From the NCBI GenBank assembly GCA_039183635.1, contig JBCDBL010000013.1, forward strand, positions 1-43,570: 43,570 nucleotides of DNA, written 5' to 3'. The DNA comes from JBCDBL01 sp039183635 (GTDB taxonomy: Bacteria; Pseudomonadota; Alphaproteobacteria; Caulobacterales; Parvularculaceae). The position numbers and the translations under genes were made by a program. Below the pieces are notes generated by a model that saw nothing but the letters and a program-made list of their open reading frames with translations, made no database searches and was not told the origin of the DNA. Positions 16,157 through 24,153 of this stretch are shown here, in pieces (position 1 is the stretch's first letter; every line of letters starts with the position of its first letter).

Positions 16157-17068
16157 TTATGCGTGAGGGGTGCGGCGCGCCTCTATCGCAGCGTGGCGTA
16201 TGTCGATATCCGCGGGCAAGCGCGCCCGAAGCGCCTCCGACGTGACTTCTTCCGGGGCGTCCACATGAGCCTGCAGCGCGAAGCGACCGAGTCCCACCGA
16301 CCACATATGGAATGCCGCGACATTGGCGTCGTCCGCCTCCAGGGCTGTTTTCACCTTTGCGCGCAGATCCGCCGGCGCCTGTCTGTCGAGGAGAACGGTT
16401 GCGCTGTCCCGCAACAGGCCGATGGCCCAGACTGTGATGATGACTGATCCGACAACGCCCATAATGGGGTCGAGCCAGGCCGCCCCGAACGCCTTTCCGG
16501 CGAGCAGCGCGAAGATGGCGAACACGGAGGTGAGGGCGTCGGCGATAACATGAACGTAGGCTGATTTCAGATTGTGGTCATGGTCTTTATGCGCGCCGTG
16601 TCCATGCCCGTGACCCAAAATGACGGCGCAGGCGGCGTTCACCACGAGCCCGAAGACGGCGACGATCAAAGCCTGGTCATATGAAATGTCTTTGGGGGAC
16701 AGCAATCGCTCAACGCTTTCCCAGGCCATGAAAATGGCGAAGCCCGCAAGGAGGATGGCGCTGGTGTAGCCGCCGAGGGTGTTCATTTTGCCGACGCCGA
16801 AGGCGAAGTCGGCGTCGTTCTCATGGCGGCGCATCAGGGCGTAGGCGATGGCGGCCACCGACAAGGCCGCCACGTGGGTCGCCATGTGCAGCCCGTCGGC
16901 CAGAAGCGCCATGGAGCCAAAGGCGAAACCGGCGACGATCTCGATCACCATGGCGGCGGCGCTGATTACAATGACAAGGTGTGTGCGACGCTCATTCTTA
17001 CGGACGTGTTCAGGGCCCATGCTGTGGGCGCAAGCGTGTGCGGTGCGGGCGTGCTGTGACGGCGACAT
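16157..17068 (-). CDS. cation diffusion facilitator family transporter (DmeF-like)
   Basis: The 303-residue protein has six predicted membrane spans. The metal-site motifs are ADGLHMATHVAAL in span 2 (D-x3-H around residues 58-62) and HVIADALTSV in span 5 (H-x3-D). A histidine-rich loop between spans 4 and 5 (GHGHGHGAHKDHDHN) is typical of the family. The histidine-containing span-2 motif and N-terminal histidines resemble DmeF, which exports cobalt and nickel by proton antiport, rather than the zinc exporters with D-x3-D sites. The C-terminal domain is the usual cytosolic ferredoxin-like fold. No DmeR-type regulator lies next to it, so how it senses metal is unclear. It sits inside an otherwise conserved gst-queG-SDR neighbourhood. 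Confidence 0.87.
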   Translation of the reverse strand: MSPSQHARTAHACAHSMGPEHVRKNERRTHLVIVISAAAMVIEIVAGFAFGSMALLADGLHMATHVAALSVAAIAYALMRRHENDADFAFGVGKMNTLGGYTSAILLAGFAIFMAWESVERLLSPKDISYDQALIVAVFGLVVNAACAVILGHGHGHGAHKDHDHNLKSAYVHVIADALTSVFAIFALLAGKAFGAAWLDPIMGVVGSVIITVWAIGLLRDSATVLLDRQAPADLRAKVKTALEADDANVAAFHMWSVGLGRFALQAHVDAPEEVTSEALRARLPADIDIRHAAIEARRTPHA

Positions 17069-17102
17069 GTGCTATGCTGTTACGTATGCGTCTTTTAAGC
17101 CG

Positions 17103-18239
17103 CTACGCGCAATATTTGCGCGACCATTCGCGGCGCGTATCTTCATCTGTCTCATTAGTGTGTCGGTTTCGTTTCAGACTTTCAAATGCTTTTTGATCGC
17201 ACAGGCGGCCAATTGCGCGCACCGCCATGGCGCGGACGATCGCAGAAGGATCGTCCAGGAGCCGCTCCGCATACGGCGCAAGGTTTTCGTCTTCCGAATT
17301 GCCGATGGCGATCAATACGTTGCGAAGAAATCTGTCCCGCCCGATCCGCTTTATGGGCGAACCTGAAAACAAGGTACGGAACCCCGCATCGTCAAGTTGT
17401 GCAAGATCGGCGAGATCGGGGGCCGCAAGCTCCGGGCGGGCGTGGAATTTCGCTTCCCGGGCCGTCGCGGCGAATTTGTTCCAGGGGCAAACGGCCAGAC
17501 AGTCGTCGCACCCATATATGCGATTGCCAATAGCGTCCCTGAAGTCTTCCGGAATATGGCCCTTATGCTCGATCGTAAGGTATGAAATGCAGCGTCTGGC
17601 GTCGAGTTTGTAAGGCGTGGGAAATGCGTCCGTAGGGCAAATATCAAGACAGCTCCTACATTGCCCGCAATGGTCCGTTCCCGGTTCATCGGTCTCCAGG
17701 TCAAGGGTCGTGTAAATGACGCCGAGAAAAAGCCAGGAGCCGAAGGCGCGGGAAACAAGATTGGTGTGTTTGCCTTGCCAGCCGAGCCCGGCGGCCCCCG
17801 CCAGAGGTTTTTCCATAACAGGCGCGGTGTCCACGAACACTTTCACCTCGCCCCCCTGCTTGGCGACAATAGCGCGCGCCAGGCGTTTCAGCTTTTTTTT
17901 GACGACGTCATGGTAGTCCGCATTTTGCGCATAGACGGAAATGACGCCTTTTTCTTTATGCTTTAGCAGCGTCATCGGGTCTTTGGCGGGGCCGTAATTC
18001 AGCCCGACCAGTATGACCGATCGCGCTTCAGGCCAAAGAGCGTTCGGCGCGCTGCGCGCTGCTGCGCGATCGGCCATCCACGCCATGTCGCCATGTCTGC
18101 CGGCGGCGAGGAATTCCTTCAGACGGTCCGGCGCTTGTGGGATGGCGTCGGCCGCGCACACCCCCACCTCGTCGAAACCCACGACGCGGGCCGTTTCCTT
18201 GACGGCCCTGGCGCGTGTTTTAGAAGTCGAGGTCGGCAT
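17103..18239 (-). CDS. queG: epoxyqueuosine reductase
   Basis: I start at ATG 18239 (MPTSTSKTRARAVKETA, 378 aa), which overlaps the end of the GST gene by 20 bp. The protein carries two [4Fe-4S] motifs, CGQCRSCLDICP and CDDCLAVCPWNKF, the cobalamin-binding and active-site region (VDTAPVMEKPLAGAAGLGWQGKHTNLVSR) and a C-terminal HEAT-like repeat (DDPSAIVRAMAVRAIGRL). QueG reduces epoxyqueuosine to queuosine at position 34 of Asp, Asn, His and Tyr tRNAs, using a cobalamin cofactor. The overlap with gst implies translational coupling. The last part, NETDEDTRREWSRKYCA, is a variable tail. Confidence 0.96.
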   Translation of the reverse strand: MPTSTSKTRARAVKETARVVGFDEVGVCAADAIPQAPDRLKEFLAAGRHGDMAWMADRAAARSAPNALWPEARSVILVGLNYGPAKDPMTLLKHKEKGVISVYAQNADYHDVVKKKLKRLARAIVAKQGGEVKVFVDTAPVMEKPLAGAAGLGWQGKHTNLVSRAFGSWLFLGVIYTTLDLETDEPGTDHCGQCRSCLDICPTDAFPTPYKLDARRCISYLTIEHKGHIPEDFRDAIGNRIYGCDDCLAVCPWNKFAATAREAKFHARPELAAPDLADLAQLDDAGFRTLFSGSPIKRIGRDRFLRNVLIAIGNSEDENLAPYAERLLDDPSAIVRAMAVRAIGRLCDQKAFESLKRNRHTNETDEDTRREWSRKYCA

Positions 18240-18900
18240 AGTGTCTTGGCGGAGGGAACCCTTGCACATGGTCCGCCAGCAGCGGGCGGAACGAAGGCCG
18301 AGACTTTATTTTTGCATACCAATCTTTTGCAAAGGGGAAGTCTCGCCAAGGGATTTCATCAAGATAGTCCGTACAGGATAAGTGCGCTGCAGCTGCAAGG
18401 TCGGCGAGCGTAAGTCGTTCGCCGGCGAGAAAACTGCGCCGTTCTGCAAGCCAGTTCACATAATCGAGGTGGTAACGCAGGTTATCCAAACCGCGTCGAA
18501 ACGCTTCAAGGTCGATCGATCCCAGACCTTTCAAGCGCTTGTCCACCTTTTCGCGCAAGACAAAACGGTTGACCTCCGCCTCGAACTTGTCGTCGAACCA
18601 TTGGGCGATGCGCCGCGCTTCGGCTCTTGCTTTGGAGGCGCCGGGCAACACCCGGCCGCCGCCGTAAACATCTTCCAGATATTCTGCGATGGCGTAGCTG
18701 TCGGCCAGTGCGATTTCATCGCCGGCGGGGTCTTCGTCGACAAGAACGGGAACGGCGACGGCCGGGTTCAAAGCGCAAAACTCAGCCCGTTGCTCCCACG
18801 GCCGCTCCTCAACAAGGGTCGTCTTCAAGCTTTTCTCGCCGAGGATAAGGCGAATTTTTCGGCAAAACGGATCAAGCGGCATATGATAGAGGGTGCGCAT
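18220..18900 (-). CDS. glutathione S-transferase family protein
   Basis: I start at ATG 18900 (MRTLYHMPLDPFCRKIR, 226 aa), which matches the family start; the preceding AAGGA abuts the ATG, so initiation may be weak. The N-terminal thioredoxin-like domain has PFCRKIRLIL at the active-site helix and the cis-proline in AVPVLVDED, followed by the glutathione-contact ADSYAIAEYLE. The C-terminal all-helical domain has the family motif LTLADLAAAAHLSCTDYL. The substrate is unknown. Its 3' end overlaps queG by 20 bp, and gst-queG adjacency is common among alphaproteobacteria. Confidence 0.9.
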   Translation of the reverse strand: MRTLYHMPLDPFCRKIRLILGEKSLKTTLVEERPWEQRAEFCALNPAVAVPVLVDEDPAGDEIALADSYAIAEYLEDVYGGGRVLPGASKARAEARRIAQWFDDKFEAEVNRFVLREKVDKRLKGLGSIDLEAFRRGLDNLRYHLDYVNWLAERRSFLAGERLTLADLAAAAHLSCTDYLDEIPWRDFPFAKDWYAKIKSRPSFRPLLADHVQGFPPPRHYADLDF

Positions 18901-19114
18901 TCCTTTGAAATACACGCAACGCCCGCATCCAGGCAAGACGCATCGGTTTGTGGTTCGCGGCGCACGCCCGGCGCCTGCGACTTTCATTCGTGGCGGGATA
19001 ATTCAATGCGTTTTTTCCAGGGAGAAATGTGTCTCATTTTGAGGCGGTTTTCCGGTCGGCAGGGGATTTGCTTAATCAAACATTAATCTGACCATCGCCG
19101 CAAAAGGAGACGTC

Positions 19115-20740
19115 ATGCCGGCACAGCTTTGGAGCCGAGCCGAGGAGGCCGGCGGGTCGCCACAAAGCTTTAACGCCGCGCATTGGCGAGACCGTTTGAT
19201 GCGGCCTTTAACCCGGGACTATGGCGCTCTCGTCGCTATGGGGTTGGCGTTGGCCTTGGCGGCGCCAATGGCGTTTTTGGGCGCTATGACCCCGGTTTTG
19301 AGTTTCTCCGCTGCGATTGACGGGGACGTTTTCCCATTCCTGGCGGACGTGTGGGCCTGGGCCGGCGGTCAGACGCCCCATATGGATCGGGCGTCCGACT
19401 TTGGGGCGTTCTATCTTTTGCTGGGCCTTGCCGGAGTTGAAGCGACCGGACCGACGGCCAAAGCGGTATTGATCGCCCACACCCTTGCGGCGTTGGGGTT
19501 GATTTGGCCGCTTCTGATTTTAAGTGCGCGGCGATTTTCAACGGTGATCGCTGTCTTGGTTGCGATGCTGGCGTGCGCGCCTGTGATCGCCGCTGCTTTC
19601 GCCGGCGAAGGCCCCGCTGGCGTCGCCTGGGGGCTCTGCCTGATCGTGCTTGTGGCCGCCTTCTTCCCGGCCCGGGACGGCGCCGCCCCCGCCCCCCATC
19701 GGTTGGACGGGGCCCTCACGGGGCTTGCGCTGTTTTTATTGCTGCACACCTCTTTTCCAGGTTTTCTCGCCGCCCTCGCCGCCCTCGCCATGGGCGCGGC
19801 GTACGGTCGCCGCGCGATTTTATTTGTGGTTTCGGCGGCGGTGGTTTTTTGTCTCGGCGTCGCGTCGATCGAGGCGGCGTTTTTTGGCTTTCATGCAACG
19901 TATTTAAAGGCCGTCATGGCAGGGCCCCTCATTCAAGCGCCAGGCATGCCGGCGGGGGAGGTGTTGGTGGCGCTGATCGCTGCAGCGGTGCTGGCGACGA
20001 CCCAGGCGCGGTTAAAGCCTGACGTGGCTCTATGGCGCCCGGTGGGTCTGTTGATCCTGGCGAGTTTCCTGATCGCTGCAGCCCTCGGGGCGACGCCCAC
20101 CCAGGGCCTCGCGCTGGCCGTGCTCGCCCTGTCCGGGGAGCTCATCGCCGCGGCCCGTTTGCATCTAAATTACGATCGTGCAGCGGCGGCGCCTGTGGCC
20201 CTCGCGCTTGGGGTCGCGGCGCTGGGGGGCGCCCGTCTCGATGGCGTGGAGACGGCGACGCAAGGGATCATGGCGGCCATTCAGGATGCTCCGACGGTTA
20301 TCCACGAACTTGACGTCTACGCCGCCGCCCCGCGGGAAGATCTCACCTTGTGGGTGCGCGAAGGCCGGTTTAGCCCCGCTGAGATTGAAGCATACGGCCT
20401 GTTGACGCCGGTGAACACGATCGGCGTTCATATCGCGGGCGCTCAAGCTATTCGTCCGTATACAAAATTAGGCGCTCGGCCTTATATTCTTGACGGTTTC
20501 GATTCCGCCGCGCTGCTCGCCCGCGCGCGGCCTTCCGCCGCGCCCCGTTGGACCGGCGCGCACATGGCCGACAGCGTTCTTGATGAGGCGGATGTTATCC
20601 TTGTTCCCCGGTTCGTTTCAAAGGCGACGCCGAACGGCGAGACGGCGCGTGATATATTCGGCGCGCGCCTCACGCGGGAGTTCGAACCGGGACCGGATAC
20701 GCCTTTTTGGGAAATTTGGGTGCGTCCGAATTATCTTTAA
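19115..20740 (+). CDS. polytopic membrane protein with C-terminal soluble domain (GT-C-like?)
   Basis: The start is ATG 19115 with AAAGGAGA upstream. The 541-residue protein has about ten membrane segments between residues 40 and 385, then a soluble part of about 150 residues rich in alpha/beta signals (VIHELDVYAAAPREDLTLWVREG, PYILDGFDSAALLARARPS, ADVILVPRF, EFEPGPDTPFWEIWVRPNYL). The first outside loop (AIDGDVFPFLADVWAWAGGQ, then PHMDRASDFGAFYLLLG) resembles the first loop of GT-C glycosyltransferases, which use lipid-linked sugars, but the acidic pair is not clear enough to call. No close family comes to mind. It is flanked by unrelated genes and appears to be transcribed alone. Confidence 0.8.
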   Translation: MPAQLWSRAEEAGGSPQSFNAAHWRDRLMRPLTRDYGALVAMGLALALAAPMAFLGAMTPVLSFSAAIDGDVFPFLADVWAWAGGQTPHMDRASDFGAFYLLLGLAGVEATGPTAKAVLIAHTLAALGLIWPLLILSARRFSTVIAVLVAMLACAPVIAAAFAGEGPAGVAWGLCLIVLVAAFFPARDGAAPAPHRLDGALTGLALFLLLHTSFPGFLAALAALAMGAAYGRRAILFVVSAAVVFCLGVASIEAAFFGFHATYLKAVMAGPLIQAPGMPAGEVLVALIAAAVLATTQARLKPDVALWRPVGLLILASFLIAAALGATPTQGLALAVLALSGELIAAARLHLNYDRAAAAPVALALGVAALGGARLDGVETATQGIMAAIQDAPTVIHELDVYAAAPREDLTLWVREGRFSPAEIEAYGLLTPVNTIGVHIAGAQAIRPYTKLGARPYILDGFDSAALLARARPSAAPRWTGAHMADSVLDEADVILVPRFVSKATPNGETARDIFGARLTREFEPGPDTPFWEIWVRPNYL

Positions 20741-20811
20741 AACAAAAACGCTTCGATCCGGTTTGCGCGTTTGCGGGCGGTGAACCGGTGTTCACGTCGT
20801 CTGGAAACGTT

Positions 20812-21171
20812 TTACCGCGGCGTGGCCAGGCCGCAGATTTCAGGGCGCCCCTGACAGCAATCGTTCAGCAGGAAGTCCACAAGTGTGGAAAGACCTTCTA
20901 TATCCGCCGTATAGATCACAAATCGCCCGCGTCGGCGTGATCTGAGGAGGCCTCCTGCTTGCAGCTCTTTCAGGTGAAACGACAAGGCGGTGGGGCTCGC
21001 CGACACCCGTTCAGCGATATCGCCGGCCGCCATACCGTCTGGTCCGGCTTTGACAAGGGCCCGCACCACCGCAAGCCGCGTTTCCTGGGCGAGCGCCGAT
21101 AAACGCGCGACAGCGTCGGACGTGTTCAGTGGAGCGCCGGGCGCAGGCGGTATTTCAAAACTTTCCGACAT
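20812..21171 (-). CDS. ArsR-family winged-helix regulator with C-terminal cysteines
   Basis: I prefer ATG 21171 (MSESFEIPP, 119 aa); a longer frame from 21213 adds 14 residues without family support. The core is a winged helix (LSALAQETRLAVVRALVKAG, GDIAERVSASPTALSFHLKELQAGGLLRSRRRGRFVIYTADI). The tail LLNDCCQGRPEICG holds three cysteines, a pattern known from arsenic-sensing ArsR proteins whose As(III) site lies near the C-terminus. I therefore infer a thiophilic metalloid or metal effector. No arsenic resistance gene (arsB, arsC, acr3, arsM) is in the window, so the target is elsewhere or is the gene itself. Confidence 0.85.
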   Translation of the reverse strand: MSESFEIPPAPGAPLNTSDAVARLSALAQETRLAVVRALVKAGPDGMAAGDIAERVSASPTALSFHLKELQAGGLLRSRRRGRFVIYTADIEGLSTLVDFLLNDCCQGRPEICGLATPR

Positions 21172-21190
21172 AATGTGTTGAATACTATGT
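21168..21190. promoter_or_regulatory. imperfect palindrome at the ArsR gene start (possible operator)
   Basis: ACATA and TATGT flank 13 bases and overlap the proposed start codon and leader of the ArsR gene. Autoregulation is usual in the family, but this match is short. Confidence 0.3.
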
Positions 21191-21247
21191 GAGTTCTCAG
21201 CGCCCCTCAACATAAAGGGGCGCCGGCTTCACTCCCGATGACTGCGG

Positions 21248-22036
21248 TCAAACGTCGAAAGGGCGCGCGCCGTGCGCCATGAAGAAGGGATTGAGGAAAT
21301 CCCGCGCTTTGTTCCCGTATCGCAACGGCCCGCCCTCAGGATGGGCGTAAACCACGCCCCCGGCCGCTTCTAAAACGGCGTGCCCTGCGCCGGTGTCCCA
21401 TTCCATTGTCGGTCCGAGGCGCGGGTAGAAGTCTGCAGCGCCCTCGGCGATGCGGCAGAATTTCAGGGAGGACCCCGCGGCGGTGAAGGATTTGACGGAC
21501 AACGTCTCTAAAAGCGCATCGGTTTGCGGCGTGCGGTGGGATTTGCTGGCGACGACGATAAGCCCGTCCTCGTCCGGCGTGCGCACGGATATCGTTGTCG
21601 CCGCGCCGCTTTCAACATCCGTCCGCGTTGCGCCGGCGCCTTTTGCGCCGGCGTAAAGCGCGCCGAGGGCCGGCGCATAAACGACGCCCGCCGTCGGCGC
21701 GCCGTTTTCCACAAGGGCGATGTTGACGGTGAATTCGCCGCTCTTCTTCAAAAACTCTTTGGTGCCGTCCAGGGGGTCTACGAGGTAAAAACGGGCGCCC
21801 AATTCCGGAATGCGGCCCTCCGAAGCGGATTCTTCGGCAAGCACCGGCGTTTGCGGTTCGATGCGATGCAGGCCGGCGAGAATGATCGCTTCCCCCGCCT
21901 TATCGGCCTTCGTCACCGGGGATGCGTCATCCTTGTGCTGTGTTTCGAAGACGCCGCTGTCATAGATTTCCATGATTTTTACGCCAGCTTGTTTGGCGAT
22001 ATCGGACAGGTCGGACAGAAGGTCGGCGGATGACAT
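21248..22036 (-). CDS. cysQ: 3'(2'),5'-bisphosphate nucleotidase
   Basis: I start at ATG 22036 (MSSADLLSDLSDIAKQAG, 262 aa); a TTG start at 22084 would add 16 residues that do not fit the family. It belongs to the lithium-sensitive phosphatase group: AEESASEGRIPELG holds the first metal ligand, VDPLDGTKEFLKKSGEFTVNIALVENG is the DPxDGT motif plus the CysQ-type continuation, and MEWDTGAGHAVLEAAGG supplies the last aspartate. CysQ removes the 3' phosphate from adenosine 3',5'-bisphosphate (PAP), the by-product of PAPS use, and so supports sulfate assimilation or sulfation. The PAPS-making genes cysD and cysNC lie 2.5 kb to the right on the same strand. Confidence 0.93.
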   Translation of the reverse strand: MSSADLLSDLSDIAKQAGVKIMEIYDSGVFETQHKDDASPVTKADKAGEAIILAGLHRIEPQTPVLAEESASEGRIPELGARFYLVDPLDGTKEFLKKSGEFTVNIALVENGAPTAGVVYAPALGALYAGAKGAGATRTDVESGAATTISVRTPDEDGLIVVASKSHRTPQTDALLETLSVKSFTAAGSSLKFCRIAEGAADFYPRLGPTMEWDTGAGHAVLEAAGGVVYAHPEGGPLRYGNKARDFLNPFFMAHGARPFDV

Positions 22037-22124
22037 GGGCGCGCAAGGCTCCTTTTCAGCGGCGAATAAGGCGGATCTGGACAATGTCCCAGGCGCGGCG
22101 CCGGATCAACTGGGCCGTGTCATA

Positions 22125-22156
22125 TAAAAAAGCCCCGCCGGGGCGCGGGGCTTTTA
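22125..22156 (-). terminator. rho-independent terminator of the chemoreceptor gene
   Basis: Read on the minus strand, a GC-rich stem (AAAAGCCCC with GGGGCTTTT, interrupted by an inner GCGCCCCGGC pairing) lies about 30 bp after the stop at 22184 and is followed by TTTTTTAT. Confidence 0.85.
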
Positions 22157-22183
22157 TAAAAGTTTTATGGCGGCGCCGTGCGA

Positions 22184-23686
22184 TTAGGATGCGCCGGTGT
22201 TGTCCAGGAACGAGTCGATTTCTTTGCTGAGTTGCGACGAATACGTGTTGACGTTTTCGGCGATGCTGCGCACTTCCCGGGCTGATTCGCCTGTTTTTTG
22301 CGAGGCGTCGGCGACGCCGGAGATCGACCGCGTGACCTCCTGGGTGGCTGCGCCCTGTTCTTCGACAGCTGCAGCGACCTGGGCCGAAACCCCGTTCAGT
22401 TTTTCGATAATGTCGCGGATCGACGTGATTGCGCTCACCGCTTGTTCCGTGACGCCCTGAACTTCTGTGATCTGTTCCTTGATTTCCTCGGTGGCCTTTG
22501 CGGTCTGGCCGGATAGCGACTTCACTTCCGAGGCGACGACGGCGAAGCCTTTGCCGGCTTCCCCGGCGCGCGCGGCCTCGATCGTTGCGTTCAAGGCGAG
22601 CAGTTTCGTCTGGTCGGCGATTGACTGGATCATATCCGTGATCTGACCGATACGGTGGGCGGCTTCGGCGAGAGAAGCCACTTGCTGGTCCGTCTTTTGC
22701 GCTTCGTCGGAGGCCGTTGTCGCCATTTGCGCGACCTCGGTCATTTGCTGAGAAATTTCGTTGACCGCCGCCGTCATTTCTTCGGCCGCCGCGGAAACGG
22801 AACTCGACATGGAGTTGGCTTCATCGGCCAGGCCCAACATCTCCTGGGCGGACGTATCCATGTCGGCGGATGTTTTCTCCATGGATTCAACAACGCCGGT
22901 AACGCTTTCAGCCATGTTCACCTGGTCTGTAATGATCGACCAGGTCAGCATGGGGCCGAGATATTCGCCATCCGCGCCCGAGATGGCGGATACGCGCAGG
23001 TTCAAAATTTCCGGTCCGACGCGAATATTTGCCGTATGCGGCAGGTTTTTCGGATCGGCGAGCATCTTACGCTGGTGCTCGGGATGTTTATGGAAGACGT
23101 CGATGGAGGAGCCCACAAGGGTGTCGACTTTAATCGGCAGATGCTCCTCAACCATTTTCAACGTGTTGAGGCTTGTCTGGTTGGCGTACGTGATTTCGAA
23201 ATCGCGATTTATATCGCAGGTCATCACATTGATCGGCATATTGTCGATCATCTGCAGCAGGCGCTTTTGTTCACGATCAGCGCGAACTTTTTCGGTCTCA
23301 ATGCTCCAGGTGAGCATCGCCTGGGTGTAGTTTCCTCTTTCGTCGTAAAGGGCGTCGATCAGAAGTTCGAGGACTTCTTCGCCGACTTCGATCTTTGCGG
23401 TATGCGGCAGGTTTTTTGGGTCGGCGAGCATCTTGCGCTGCATGGACGGGTCTTTATGAAAGATGTCGATGCATGTGCCGATAATGTCGTTTGGGTCCAC
23501 CTTCAACACATGTTGAATGGACTTTAAGAGTTCGAAAGACTTTTTGTTCGCGTAATTCACTTCGAAGGTTTCGATATTGCAGGTCATGACTGCGATCGGC
23601 AAGGCTTCAATCATGGCGAAGTCTTGACGTTGTGAAGAAGCGTTTTGGTCTGGTTCGCGACGCATTGCGGCAACTACGTTTCTCAT
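22184..23686 (-). CDS. soluble PAS-PAS methyl-accepting chemotaxis protein
   Basis: The 500-residue protein has no membrane segment or HAMP domain. Two PAS-like units at about residues 22-135 and 142-258 are followed by a signalling coiled coil whose tip, IADQTKLLALNATIEAARAG (residues 356-375) plus EAGKGFAVVASEVKSLS, is the conserved CheA/CheW contact. The two PAS units share the near-identical string QRKMLADPKNLPHTA, at residues 83-97 and 205-219, so they are a tandem duplication. The C-terminus (LDNTGAS) lacks the NWETF-type tether for CheR and CheB. Soluble receptors of this build sense internal ligands or redox state and form cytosolic arrays. A GAGA motif is the only ribosome-binding hint. 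Confidence 0.93.
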   Translation of the reverse strand: MRNVVAAMRREPDQNASSQRQDFAMIEALPIAVMTCNIETFEVNYANKKSFELLKSIQHVLKVDPNDIIGTCIDIFHKDPSMQRKMLADPKNLPHTAKIEVGEEVLELLIDALYDERGNYTQAMLTWSIETEKVRADREQKRLLQMIDNMPINVMTCDINRDFEITYANQTSLNTLKMVEEHLPIKVDTLVGSSIDVFHKHPEHQRKMLADPKNLPHTANIRVGPEILNLRVSAISGADGEYLGPMLTWSIITDQVNMAESVTGVVESMEKTSADMDTSAQEMLGLADEANSMSSSVSAAAEEMTAAVNEISQQMTEVAQMATTASDEAQKTDQQVASLAEAAHRIGQITDMIQSIADQTKLLALNATIEAARAGEAGKGFAVVASEVKSLSGQTAKATEEIKEQITEVQGVTEQAVSAITSIRDIIEKLNGVSAQVAAAVEEQGAATQEVTRSISGVADASQKTGESAREVRSIAENVNTYSSQLSKEIDSFLDNTGAS

Positions 23687-23793
23687 ATTTTTTTCTCGTT
23701 CTTGCGCGTGATGATGTCTGCGGTTCGCCCCCTGATCGCTTCGACTGGAGGTCTATCCGTTATAGTTGTAGGCCCCATGGTGGACGGGAGTGG

Positions 23794-23808
23794 TTAATTT
23801 AAGCTTAG
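23794..23808. promoter_or_regulatory. candidate CtrA box (TTAA-N7-TTAG)
   Basis: TTAATTTAAGCTTAG matches the CtrA full site TTAA-N7-TTAA in seven of eight fixed positions with the correct seven-base spacing. It lies 108 bp before the chemoreceptor gene and 118 bp before the divergent small gene. In Caulobacter relatives CtrA controls many motility and chemotaxis genes, and a DivL-type gene is present in this window. Confidence 0.4.
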
Positions 23809-23925
23809 TAAGGATAAAATTTTATGGGACTGTCCTAATTCGAGAATCGACATTTATGACGTGATCCGCTGCGTTTCTGCTCCCGTAAAGCGTGTCAGTT
23901 GAGGAGTAATTAGCGGAGAATTAAC

Positions 23926-24153
23926 ATGGCTTTCGATTCTCAATCGTATGCAATTCAAGACATGGAAACGTATGCGCCCGGCGACCCCCGTCGCCCTGGC
24001 ATTGGTCTCCATGACATGCTCGCCCAGGTGCGCACGCACAGTGAAGGCGTTGTTCAAGGGTCGTCAGATTATCGCGAAAAACTTGTGACGCTGAAAGACA
24101 GCAAGTTCGTCAAAGCGATGCATGATCTCAAAAACAGCATCATAAACGACTAG
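23926..24153 (+). CDS. small hypothetical protein, 75 aa, ending in a repeat element
   Basis: This frame starts at ATG 23926 with a CGGAGA ribosome binding site eight bases upstream. The product is soluble and polar: MAFDSQSYAIQDMETYAPGD, GIGLHDMLAQVRTHSEG, then a helical tail YREKLVTLKDSKFVKAMHDLKNSIIND. I recognise no family. The stop codon TAG at 24151-24153 is part of the left terminal repeat of the MITE-like element, so the natural C-terminus may have been altered by insertion. It is divergent from the chemoreceptor gene across 239 bp with a candidate CtrA box, which hints at a motility or signalling role, by position only. Confidence 0.55.
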   Translation: MAFDSQSYAIQDMETYAPGDPRRPGIGLHDMLAQVRTHSEGVVQGSSDYREKLVTLKDSKFVKAMHDLKNSIIND

